Positions 1-12,900 of a DNA stretch of 64,000 nucleotides are shown here, in pieces. How positions within the stretch are numbered: the stretch's first letter is position 1; each line of letters begins with the position of its first letter. Source of the stretch: Eopsaltria australis (Eukaryota > Chordata > Aves > Passeriformes > Petroicidae); contig JAVTVJ010000369.1 in NCBI GenBank assembly GCA_034509425.1, forward strand, positions 341,501-405,500. Direction: 5' to 3'. Position numbers and translations under genes: made by a program. Below the pieces are notes generated by a model that worked only from the letters and a program-made list of their open reading frames with translations, searched no databases and was not told where the DNA came from.

Positions 1-2891
1 ATAGTATTTCTGCTGTGGGAACTTAGGCCCCTGTCAGGCATTTATTTTCCCCTGTTTTTGCCCCCTTATCAAAGAATGAGAAAACAAGAAAAGTGAACAT
101 AAATTACTTCTCATTTCATACCAAAGGTCTGATTTGCATCCACAGAAGTAAGGAAATCCAGAGCCAAGACAGAACCACAGTCAGCTCTTCCTTTTATGAC
201 CAGACACTGTGATGGGTGTCTGTAACTGTGAAGTGATCTTACAGTTCATGAATATGTTGTGCCTAATTGCAAGTTTCAGCCTCAGTTCTGTATTTCCTAG
301 CCTTTGTAGGTCTGTTGTACCGTGTGTTGTTCATACAGTCTTACATACCTGATTATTAACAATAATTGCACTGCAGGCTCAGAAGCTGCTGAACACTGTG
401 AGAACTCTATATAACATCTGTCCATGCCTGCAAGTAGAGGTTCTAGATTGTGCAAGAGTTACTCGGATTCCTAACTTAAGTAGCAGGACTTAGCTTAAAA
501 GAAAACACCACTTCTATTAAAATATACAGGTGTATTTTAATCTCCCAGAACATAACACCCTCCTAGGTCTTACCAACCAGAATAAACTACTCCAGTCAGT
601 CCAGCTGAAAGAACTACCCTTGGGGTTTTTTTTGGCACTCTTAACTGTATTTTTAGACCAAACTTGCTTTGATACTTGTTTTAATGGTTCAAATTGTTCC
701 ACCCACTCTTGGGTCACTGATTAAAACAATTCCTGATGTACTTCTGATTTGCCCTTTCCTGACAGTCACTTCAACATTCAGACAGCAAGGATGAATGTTT
801 TGCCACAACTGGAAAGACCAGACTGATGCGAATGTTCCATTTGTTGCTTCTGAGAACATGACACGCAAGCTCCATGGACTGTTATAATCAGCTGGGCTCA
901 TTAAAGTTTTTATTTTTAATTACTTATAACTGCCCTAAAGAATGCTGCAGTACTTGATTTATATTTTTGCTTTTTTACTTTGATACAGGATTTTTTTTAA
1001 TTTGCGTACACTTTTTTTGACCCAACTGTGCCCGCACTGAATGCTCAGTAGCACAGCCAAGATCAGCGTTCTTGCTGCTGCCTCCCATCCTGCTGCAGTT
1101 GCTGTGCACATCCTTCCTTCCACACTCCCATCTCAGCTGAAGGCACATATGTTCATGGAGTGGAATGGCCAAGTGCTGCATTTCCTTCTTCCACAGCAAC
1201 GGCAGAATCACACACAGAGGGTGTTCCTTTCCCCAGGATGGCCTTGCTAGGGAGCTGTGTACAGCCAAGACACAGCCCACACTCTAATCTGCACTTGTAT
1301 TTTCCCTTCTCCATTTTTTTTTTTTTCCTTTTGGGAAGACACTATCTTGCTAAGGTAAGACTTTGCAGTGGAACATAATGTGAACTGAGCACTGTCTTCA
1401 TGTCTGGTGGTTAACAAATTCACAGGGTTCTGCTGATGGAAATTCTAGAGGAAAGACATAGCCTATTTTTATAGACACCTGTTTAATCTGGGAGAACTGA
1501 ATGTATACTCTATGTGGCAAAAATATATACATACACAAATATGTACAGTGGTAATAGAGCTATTCTTGCTAATACAGGACTGTAGTTTGTATTTCCTTCT
1601 TTCTCTTTGTCATGTAGCAGCATAGACATGCAGAAAGATTTTTCTGATCTGAAATCCAAGGTGGGTCCTGGGTTTGGATGTCACATGTGACATTGAGTTG
1701 CATTAAATCCTTTTCTTTCCCTGCAAGAATATGGAAGGAGTGCAAAATTCATGCTGTGGTGCTACTACTCTTTCTGTTGCTTTTGGCCTCCTGTTGCAAT
1801 TACAGGAACCAGATGGACCCTAACTGGTTGTCTGGAGATGAGACAATGGAGCTAAAACAAAAAATCCCCTAAACTAAACCAAACGTGCTCACGCAAAAAT
1901 TCCCAGGGGTGATAGAAGTGAGGATGATGAATTTGCTGCAGGGACATAAAATATGTCTAGGGTTTTTTTTCTTCAGGACAGGGTCAGAACAGGCTGAAGG
2001 CCAGGCTCTCATCCCCAACAGGCAACTGCCACCACTGTCCTCGTGTTCAGCCTTGTGCCAAGGCTGCTGGAGTGGCAGCAGCTGCTCTCCCAGGGGTTGT
2101 GGACACCCAGCTCCCTGTCAGCCCTGCCACCAAGGGTTTGCATGGCCCCAGCAGCACCCTGCTGCTGCAAACTCCTGGTGCTGAAGGGCACATTCTGCAG
2201 GTCCTAGTGCAGTCTGGAACCAGAAGGAAATTTGAGTTTCATCAGATGTCCATCAACAGCTGTTTTCAGCTTCTCAGGTACAAAGGACCAAATGTAATAC
2301 TTAATGTTTCCTAACTCATTATAAAAAAGGGTATTTTGTTACTCCAGTCTCTTTGGTTTGTGAGTAGAGAACATTATGTACATAAAACTGTGTTAATAAA
2401 TGCAATTTTGAGAACATCAGTCAGTGTTTTCAGTAACACCAGTTCAGCGGGTGTTAATTTTTTTAATAAGAGAGCTTCAGCTTTTATTTACAAAGAAGTT
2501 TTTGTGTCAGTTACTAACAGTTTTCTTCCACTGTACTTTTAAACATTCAGTAACCAGTTAAATTAAATTTATTCCACATCAAACACTTCCAATCTGGGAA
2601 TCCTTCAGATATTGTTGCACAGATTCTGCTTATGGAAAATCTGGTTTCCTAGTGACTGAGAAGAGTTAAATTTTCTAGATACCTTGATTATTATAAGCTA
2701 TGCTACAGATTACACCCCTCCCCCCAGTAACTGCTCTTTATTTTGTCTATTTTGTTTGTTCTTGCAAAGTCATGTTGCTCATGTTTTCAGGAGGGAAAAA
2801 ATGTCAACTTATTAGCCAAATCTCTCTAGTGTCTAATGTCAGGAAGGTCCTATGAGACTTGTCAATACATTGTAGACTTGCAATCTAACAT
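1..2891. other. Intergenic DNA downstream of APPL2, no gene seen
   Basis: This stretch is AT-rich with only short unconvincing open frames. In mammals WASHC4 converges on APPL2 from this side, so part of its 3' UTR could lie here (for example near the plus-strand AATAAA at about 2396), but nothing in the sequence proves it. Confidence 0.5.
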
Positions 2892-3836
2892 TTTATTGCC
2901 CAGTTTCTTAAAACCAAAGGTTGCTGGTGGACTCAGCTGTTGCATGTCACCACAATGTTAAAAATACAAAGAATTCTTACTTGTAAAAGTACTTATTTGT
3001 CCTACTGTTACCATCTCTGGCAAGAAACCTAACAATAGAAAAACTGCACACAACTAACATGCCACATTCATTGCCTACTTCTGAGGTTTGCGTGTCAGTG
3101 ATATTTAGAATAATCAATCAAGGAGGTACATTATGTCCATTATTTAATTACAGAATGTGAGAGTGTGGTCCCCTGGAAGGTAAGAGTAGGCACTTAGATT
3201 TGTTTTGTAAGCTTATTCTAGATGTAATATAAAAATAGATTATAGTAATAGGAAAAATTTAGTGTTTAACAAATTGTTTTGTAAATAGGCTAACACAAAA
3301 GGTAAATCTTGTTATGCTTAAACTAGACTAAAAATAACTTCATCTGAAATAAAGTAGTGCATTTTTAACCTTCGTTCAGATGCACATAATCATGCAAACT
3401 ATGAAAATGGACTATGGTAGGAAATTTGAGGCCTGATATTTGTCAGAGGAGCTGGCAGCTCACACGAATTTCAGTGGAATGAGAGGCTGCTGGCCCTATA
3501 AATGTAAGAAATGCCATTAATCCTCGGTGGCTGACAGCTGCACTCTCCTGCCCACCAGCAGCACGGGGCTCCTGCTGAAACATTGCTCAGGATTGTCAGC
3601 TCCCCAGGCACAGCTCCACTCTACACATTCACAAATGCAAAGTGCCTCAAGGGCCCAGTCTTGCTGTGCTTCCACTGTAAATCCAGAGGGACTCCACTGC
3701 AAAGACCGGGTGCTCTTCAGCAGGAAAGGGCAGCTGGCCTCGGGTGTGCGCAGGTGACCGAAAACCAGAGATTCTTGCAAAACGACTCCCTGCTTGTGCT
3801 GCTCCCACACAGGCTGCAGGAAGGGTCAGGAGCTGC
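2892..3836 (-). other. APPL2: Probable APPL2 3' UTR
   Basis: Non-coding sequence follows the stop codon. A minus-strand AATAAA (plus-strand TTTATT) at 2892-2897 would give a 3' UTR of about 0.95 kb. Other AATAAA motifs on the same strand near 2737, 2566 and 2482 could be used instead, so the end is a guess. Confidence 0.4.
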
Positions 3837-3965
3837 TTATGCTTCTGATTCCTCCCCTCCTTCATGCATGGTTCTATCCTCTTCTGACACATCATTCAGG
3901 AGCATAAACTTCCCATCGTTTGTTAATGGCACAGACTTCATTAGCTGAGCTAATGCTTCTGGATC
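3837..3965 (-). CDS. APPL2: APPL2 exon 21 (stop codon)
   Basis: The last exon encodes 42 residues, including DPEALAQLMKSVPLTNDGK, and the acidic tail ending EESEA before TAA at 3837-3839. Mammalian APPL2 also ends in ESEA, which fixes the frame and stop. Confidence 0.95.
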   Translation of the reverse strand, partial: DPEALAQLMKSVPLTNDGKFMLLNDVSEEDRTMHEGGEESEA

Positions 3966-6900
3966 CTGAAGAAAAAGAAGAGAGGTCAGCAAGCTGCAGC
4001 CTTTGAGGAACACACATTTCCCAGTACTTCTTGCTAAGGTTTTGCAACTTTGTTATTTTTTTAACAAGCTTCAGAATAAAGACATGACACATAAATAATA
4101 CCTTTTGGTTAAGTAAAGACAATCCTTGGGTATTTAAGAAGAAAAAAAGGAAATAATTTTGAGCCTTTATTTTGCTGTTCTAGTTACTGAAAAGCCAGGA
4201 GCAAAGTAAGTGAAGTCTAAATAATTTATTTATTACACCCATGCTTCTTGGTTGTGACTAGAAGTTAATTCCCCAACTTGTTCTGAAATTTTAGCAACAA
4301 AAATACACAGCAAATAATAATGTCACATCTGTATAAATAAAATGTATCTACAAGGGACAGGGTAACTCTGCCATTCATTTTAAGTGGAAAAACACTGATT
4401 TTCATCCCTAGGCGAGGAAAGAATATAAGTTTCTAAGAGTGAAACAGCAGTGTGTGTGATTTACACATCATCCCAAAGAGTTGGTTTGGTTTTTTGAAAA
4501 CTTTGCTCACAGCTTTCTTTCAGACATGAACATTTGGATTTGTGTAATTCTGAGTTTGAATTGGGGTGGCACATTTTATGTCAAATCACATTACTGTGAA
4601 ATCAAACTTGCTGTGTTAAATAATGTCTGCAAAACCTTGTCCTTAGGAGGAGTAACAGTTCTTTTTTCTTATGCACACTAGAGGTATCTGGACAGTGCAG
4701 CCAAAAAGCAAAATATGATGTATCACACAGATGGGGGGGAATGAAACAAACTTACCTTCCGTGCCTCAATAATTTCTTTTCCCAAGCTAATGGCATAGCA
4801 AATCTACAAAGAAGAAATACATGTAAAGTTCCATTCAGTTCTGGTTTTATTTTTTTTCCTTAATTAAGAGTAAACCACACAGGTGTCAGTGCAGACTTAG
4901 TCTTAAAATCAGGCATAAAAGCAGAGGTGGAATACCAATATGCTATGCTAACTACAGATAAAGAAAACTATCTCAGGTTCAGCTTCAAAGCTCACAGAGG
5001 CTGGTAAATCTTTGGACTCAGCTTGGTTAGTTTTATTCACCAGATTTTATTCCCACACTTGGGGGAGTGTATGTAAGTGAGTTACTCTCTGTAGAGACAA
5101 AAGTTCTCCACCCCACTCCTTATTTCTGTTACAGCTTTTGGCTGTGAAAGCTTCATAGCTGTACATGTCTCAGCATAGCTGACATTCCTTTTGTTAGTTC
5201 TGGTGCTGGACAGCACTTTTCCCTCTTTCTTAATGCTGGGATTAGCAATGCCATCCTTTCTTCCTTGTACATGCTGCTGCATTATCTGTTCATTTGGTCC
5301 TTTTTAGACATAAGCCAGTAAAGGCTTGCACATGAACACAGGGTTTCTTGGCCAGAAATTGAGCTGCTCTTGTTTCTATAGCACTGTTTCCCAGATGTGT
5401 AAGCCAAGAAACCACAGACCTGTTTCCTAAATAAAGAATTTTATTAAATGTTACGCAAACCTTTTCCCCTTCTGTGTTGCCCTCAAAAACATATGCGCTC
5501 ATGGATTCTTCTCCCAGAGTCTCACTGAGGTGGATCACAAAGCCAATCAGTCTCCTGTTCTCCTGATGGGCAGCAAACTGTGTCACAGTGGTGAGTTCAA
5601 ACTGGAAAAGTAAAATAAAGAATTTGTTTTAATCAGCTCAGGTTAGCTGGTTAGCTCAGGTTCATGTGACTGAGTCGTCATTGCTGTGATAGAAAAAGTT
5701 ACTTACACTTGCTCGTGTAACTTGGGTTTGAGGATCTATTAACCTGCAATTACACGTAGGGAAAAAAAAATATATTTTAGAGTGATTCCTGGTAATTTCA
5801 AGGGGCTTTATAATAGAAAGGCAATAACTCCAGCAGTTTTATAGATGAGGAAAAATGCACAGAATCAGATGTTTTAGCTGTGATTGACAAGGTTCAAATC
5901 TAGGCCTTGACTCTCAGCTGCCTGACAGGTACAGGTCAGAACACCTTTCTGAGTCACTTGAAAAGGATCCTGAATGCCCAGGCTAACAAAAAAAAGAGGG
6001 CCATCAACACAGCCCAGCTAAAGGGAATGTCTGATATCAGCATATTCTGCAGTGACACTACTGTCAAAGGACACTGTTAGGAAAGAGAATCTTCCAATCC
6101 ATTGTTTTGCTTTTTTTTTTTTTTTTTTTTTTTTGTATTTTTGCAGGGTCTTACAGACCCACTGCATCCCTTAGATTTTGATAGGACATTCTTACAACTT
6201 AGTCTGGAGGATCATTTCTAGATACCACAGAATAAGAAGAGACATTTCTTTCTAGATAAAGCGACTCTTGGGATCTTGCTTCCTCAGAGCGTGTGTGTCT
6301 TTGAAAAACAAAACAACATATAATTAAACACAAATTGTATGAAGAGCACAGAATATTGACAAGTTAAGGCTCTGATAGTACCTCAGATTCTTGCTGGTGA
6401 CCATGAGGTGGGATTCAGTCATGCGGAAGATGTTGTGGATGGCCCGAGCAGCCAGCACTTGTCTCATGGCTTCATAAATCACCTCACACGTCTCGTCGGA
6501 CTGAACAGCCATGGACCCCAAAAATCGAACCATGAACATCTGCTGCAGCAGGGAATCTGCAAGAGAAAAGCCATGACTTCCTCCACCAGTAGGTCAAAGT
6601 ATCAATGGAATTATTTTATTCACTTTGTCATGTGTGGTGGCTTTCTGCCATGAGTCACCCTGACCCAGTTTCAAATCGTGTGAAAAGGCAGCAGTGTGGA
6701 GGTGGGGAAGGAAGTTATTGCAGTTGCCTGGAAGCTTTAAAAGTGTAACTGGTCCTTTATGCTTCATTTGATTAGCTTGTAAAATTCCCTTGCCTGTTTT
6801 GCTATCAGGTGCATATAAACTGTGATGAATTTAGGGCTGTGTACAAGCCTTGGCTTCCATTAAGCCTTTTACATTCTTTCCTTTCTTCTATGGCCTTCTG

Positions 6901-9900
6901 ACCTTCCATGAAGCTGAGCCCAGTGAGGTTTTCACCAAATCCTTCCTTGCTCCTTGACTGTTACCATAAGACTTACAGACAACTAAGCAGCCATTATGCA
7001 GCAAAGCCATCACTTGACCAGGCTCCCTTGTTGGCTGGTGGTGAGCAAGGGAAAGCAGGGTGAATGTTCAGAGCAGCAGGTACTGCTTTGGTTCTGAGAG
7101 CAGTTTTCTGACAGGGCTGTGGGTTCCAGGCACAGGGGAAGAGGAGAACAGCCAGGGCCAAGCCCTACATGTGCTGGTACAGGAAGGTCACTTTGCTATG
7201 GATCTGTTACTTCTGCTCCATGGTGTCAGGTGCTTTTCTTAAGAGACACTGGGTAGCTAAAATCATGACTAATTTTATCAGGATGAAAGAAGCACTGACC
7301 TTCCTCCCCATCTTTGCTGCTGTCTTCAGATTCCCCAAATGGGTTTCCACGCCTGTGAAAGAAGAATTAAAACTTTAATTACAGATTCTGGTCATCACCA
7401 CAAACAGATGCTGCAATACTTCATCTTGCCTGAATTCACACTGTTACAGTGATGGATCACTGTCTCTGGCCATACCTGCCACCCCTGTTCTGGTCCAGAA
7501 ATTCCATGGCAGGCAGCATGATATCAAATTGAATTGGTGTTCCGGGAGCAATGAGTTGTGTGGAGTCCTGAATGCCAGCTGATTCACTGGGAATTATTTT
7601 GTCATTTTCCATATTCTTTACAGTCTGGCTAAAGTGAAAATGGAAAAACAATTACGTTTATCCATCAGTGATGCCCTACCTTTGCTCTGGAAGGGAGACG
7701 AGATTATTCAAAAATCCAAAGCAGGACTGAACCACTATGCAGACACATAAGATATTTTCCTATTTACCTGTTACTGAGGACTCTAATAAAATTTTTTAAC
7801 AGTATTATTTAGTACAAAAGTAAACTGGTATACTACACCTGAATGCAGATCAACTCTGAATGTGGGCTTTCTGCAATAGGTAGCCATTTGTCTCCCTGCC
7901 CTGTGATATTCACAGCTGCATTCCCAGCAGAGACCTGGACTTCTGTCAACATTTCTCACTGACAATTCCATCTTCTTAAGACCTCTCAGCACCAGGCTCA
8001 ATACAACTGCACACAGTCCCTGCTCCATGCAAGACAGAACATTACCTCAGGTGCTGAACGTCGTGTTTTTTTCCCAAGCTGGTAATGGGAGTCACTGCCT
8101 GCAGGGCTGTCTGATTTAATTTGATTGCAGCTGCCTATGAAAACAAGACAGAACAGCTCTTTTAGACATGTACTTTACATTACCATGTGAAGAATAATGG
8201 GAGAGCAAGTTGAAGGAATGGACTGAAAGATGGAAACAAGCTCCCACCTCTGGATTGTCAGTGAGATAGATCTGTCTGGAAATGTTGTTGATGGCACATA
8301 TCCACTGGAAGGGAAAAATGAAATCGAAGTCTTCAAGCTCACTTGTATACAACAATAATAACATTAAGAAAATATTTTTACCTCTTCGTATTCTTTCTTA
8401 CTTTCTGCTTGAAGGGTTATGCCCCTAAAATACAAACACAGTGAGTAAGTGCTAACAGTGGACACCAGGACTGTTTGACTTCAGGGCTTATAATAATATC
8501 ACCAAGCTTTGCACCCTTTAACCACCAAAGGAACAAGAATCATGATTAAGCTGCAGCTAAGAGACACTACATGTGCCATTCAGGCACTTGTGGGGGAGGA
8601 TTGGAAGGAACATGCATTTAATTTGGAAACACCCTTCTGGAAACCCAGAAAAGCTTACTACTATACCAAGCGTGTTTTACAGGAAAAAGCATCTGAAGGG
8701 GTAGGTGTGACTGGCTGTCCTCAAACAAAATCTGTCTCATACGCTTTGCCTGTAGGAGTAGTGATCTGAAAACAGTATCTTCTGTCTTCACAGTCCACAG
8801 CCATAACAGAGCAGTTATCCAGGTCCTGAATCAATCCTCCAGCTACTGCTCCCCTTGGCTGACACATCAAGTTGCCACCTTGAGTGAAGAAATAGTGTCT
8901 TTCCCAAGTTGTAGTCACCAGACCTGTTTTGCTGACGAGAAGATGCAGTGATAAAGATTCGTTACTGTTTAGAAGTAACTCCAAACAGGGATGAAACTGC
9001 AAGCATATCCTGATGCTAATCAGAACTTTATGTTCACCCTGGCATTTTTTTAAATGATGGGTTTCTGTTAAGAAAAAGCAGCACCTGTTCCTAGCAGAAA
9101 CTAATCCTTAATGAAATCTGAAAAATTTAAATTAATTCCAAATATCCAAGTTAAAAATGGTATCTTCTAGTTAGGGAATAACAGAGTATTGAGTAACTGA
9201 CATGAAATACTATGAGCAATTTCAGCAAAAAGAATCATAATACAAAAAAGTATCTACTGCAGTAGTATCTCAGAGTCCATCTCTTGCTTAGCTATAGACT
9301 CCTGTTATAGTGTAATCCAGCTCTTGGAATACTTTGAGAAATTAATAGATCTACACTCACAAAGAAAAAAATTGCTAGACAAACAAAATAATAAACTGCT
9401 ATTTAATCAATCATATAAATAGGGTTATTATATGCCACCAATATACATAACTCCTGTGGAAGTTTATGGAAAATTTTATATGTAAAATCTGCAGAGGTAA
9501 TTCTACATATGATACACATTCAAAGTTACAAACTTGCATTGTCCATAAAGCTTTTACTTATGTAAAAGAGGTCATTTATGAAAACATGTATTAACTACAA
9601 AATATAGCTGTTTTAGTAAACACCCTGTCTTCTTTAAGATCTGGGAACAATCTGAACCCAGCCTCATCAGCTTCTAATTTTTAGCCACTTGAATGCAGGA
9701 AATTATTCCTGCAGGTAAATTCAATCAGAAGCAAACTTCTGTTTTCAGAAAAATAGTCTCAAATGCCTCTAATTTGGTTAAAGCTTCAAAAACACATTTC
9801 AAAAGATGACAGAGGTACTTGGGGGATAAAAAGTAGAACTATCAAACTGATTTGGGATCCTCAAACATCATTACCTGAGGAGTCTTTATGACAACACCCC

Positions 9901-12900
9901 TTGCCCCCCAAAACATGTAGCCACTAAACAAATCAGTAGATAACAACAATCTTCTTACTTTCTAAGATTAAGGTAGCCAGCCTTCTGGATGAGATTTCTA
10001 TTGATGGCAGGTGAAGTTACATCAGAATCTGGGGTGTAAACAGATTCATTAACTTCAATTAAGTTCTGCTGGGATATTCTCATTTTTTCAGCTTCAGCAT
10101 CCAGCTCTCCGTGTATGCTGAAAATAAAAAAACAACACAAAAAGAAACCCAAAGCCATCATTAGCCATTTTATACCAGGATACAGGTAACATCTGTAAGC
10201 CAAAATGAACAAAAATTCCAGCTGACATCACCTTGGAGGGTTAGTGCAAAGATGAAATTAATTTTTTAAATAGACTTTATAGGAAATACTGTTTTATAAT
10301 ACTGAAATGAGCACATGAGAAATGTTTAAGTGTTGAGAAAGAAGAGTTAAGTTTATTTTTTGAGACAGGACTTCTAAAAGTAATGCTTCTATGAATTTAC
10401 ACTGCTGAACACATACAGACATTGCCCTAGTTTAGTGGCACAGTTCAAAGCAGGCTGTACTAGAGGATCTCTTGGCTTTCACAGAACTTTGTCTAATTCC
10501 TACAAGTCTGTAACACACAAGAATTCCTGCCTTGACACCACCTATTAACTGGTCATAGATTTTCATGAATTCAGAAAAATACAGTAACACAACCTATAGC
10601 CCAAATCTCACTTTAGCTTTAATTTTTCATTTATAAAACTGTGTTCTGCTTTGGTGTGATTCAGAAAACATCAGATCTCAATTAAATTAGACCATATTTT
10701 GCAAGCTAATGCCTTTTCACTCTATCATTGAATGTGAGAATCAAAATTATTTAAATTCCATTTTAAAATACAATGGAACTATGATGTCAGTTTTTACCTC
10801 AGTGTTACATCAATGAATCTTTTGATCTGTTATTTTTGTTGCACCACAAAATGCTTTTGACAAAACTTCCCTGGCACCTTCATGGTTTCCAAGACTGTAT
10901 TCCTCTTCCTAAGATGTGCTTCTCCCATCTCCAAGGCAGGAAGAAGGGAAGTGCTAACAATTCTGAAGTTATATGCATTTGTGGCAATTAGGCCAAGTGG
11001 TTACTGAGAATGTGTTAGTGTAGATATCTCCTGTGTTTTTTACACCATTAGCAATATTCACTGTATAAATGAAAATGCTTTTAAATATGAAAACTCAGTT
11101 TCACAATGAGCTTAAATAGATGCAAGACCTCATCACCACTGAAATTCCATAGTTGCACAATGGGTCGCATCAGCTTGTTGTTCCAAAAGAACAAACCTGA
11201 CAAGTGAAAAGCTTTTAGCTTGACTTTAGCAAGCAGATCTGACTCACTGAGGCCTTGTGATCCCCAGCACTGAGGAAGGAGAGGAGTGGGCAGCACAGTT
11301 TTCAGTGGCTGTGCAAACTGAAGTCATGAAACCCTATCCTGTGTCAGTAGTTCTATACTGCACAGAGTCATTCAGAACTTTACAAGCTTCTCTTTTGGTT
11401 TTTCCAAAGACATCACACTCCTTTACTAGTTACATTTGAGTTGTACTTTCAAGCATTACTGTGTGACAGACTTAAAAACCAGACTCAGCAAAATAACTGA
11501 GCAGCCTATGTTTGCTTCCATTTACTACTGTACACTGTCCAGAACTCAAATCCATCAGACTGTGGAAAAAAAGGGCTTATTCTATGGTGAGGATCCAATG
11601 GCAGGCTCCTCCCTGTGCCTGTAAGGTGCAAGTAAGATGCTCTAGACTTACTAAACAAAAGACACTATTTCAATGGAATTTAAAATCTGTCCTCCAGTCT
11701 GTACAAATGCTGTATAGACTGTGTAGAGGGATTTATTTCACAAATGAGTGTGCAAAGATACATAAATAAGTATAAAAGTACAGAAAGTAAAGAATCATTT
11801 AGTGAAATATTCTACTGTACAGAGCACTTGTTTGTAGCACAGTTCTCAAATTAACAAGTATGCATTATTTAAAGTGCCACCAGAGTGAGAATAAGTAATG
11901 ATTTGGCTACAGCTTGATATGAAAGGCATGAAGCATTAAAGTCAAAGACTCAGTTGGGACTGTATTATCTTTAAGGTCCATTCCAACCCCTTAACATTTT
12001 ATGATTCTATAAATAATGTTCTCTCTATTATGATTACTTGTCAAGGGTAAAGTTTACATTTACAGGGACTTAATTATAAAGAAACTCTTCACTGCAAGTA
12101 GAAGATGTGGAGGGGAGGTCTAAGGAAAAATGATCACAATATTAGGAGTACAAAAGCAGTTTATTGAAATTTAGGACTTAGCCAAAGCAGGTTGAACTCA
12201 GTAGACTAATACAGCCTACACTGGATGCAATGAATATGGAATAGGGTGAGGAGCTTTGTTTGCCTTGTGTAGCTACACCATCAAACACTTCAGGCCCTAA
12301 ATCCTTATTTGAGAAGTTAATGGGTTATTGTTGCTGTATTATTACAGAAGACCAAGTAAATAAAAATACCTCTAATTCAGAAAGCACCTTAAGTCTATTA
12401 TATTAATACTGTTGACCCATTTCTAGCCCAAACTCCATGCTTTTCTGTTCATGAAGAGACACAGGGATGTAAGAAAGCATGTGAACACTTTACAGTATAT
12501 AGTTTCTGACTATACTGAAAAACTACTCTCTGCAGTGTAAGGACAGCATTTTCTTTTCCATGTACAAACATCTCCTTTCTACCTGTTGCTTTAACAAAAT
12601 ATGCCCAACAATGCAGTGTAAGCATGGAAGGAATCTAAACAGAAAGAAAAAGAGGCAGTCTCTGGCACGTGCTGAAGGTTAGAGCGCTACTGCTTGGACT
12701 CCAATGGAACGACAAAAGCAACCAAAAACACTGGGTTACCTTTGAACCATGTCTGAAACAGATGACAAAAAGCTGTCCATTCTTTTGGAAAACATCTCTG
12801 CTCCTTTCTTAAAGAAGTTGATCTGAAAAACACCAAGAAAAAGGGCACTGAAGGTTCTCGTGGTTTTGGCAGACAAGCAGCAGATTGTGGGAGTGCTAAC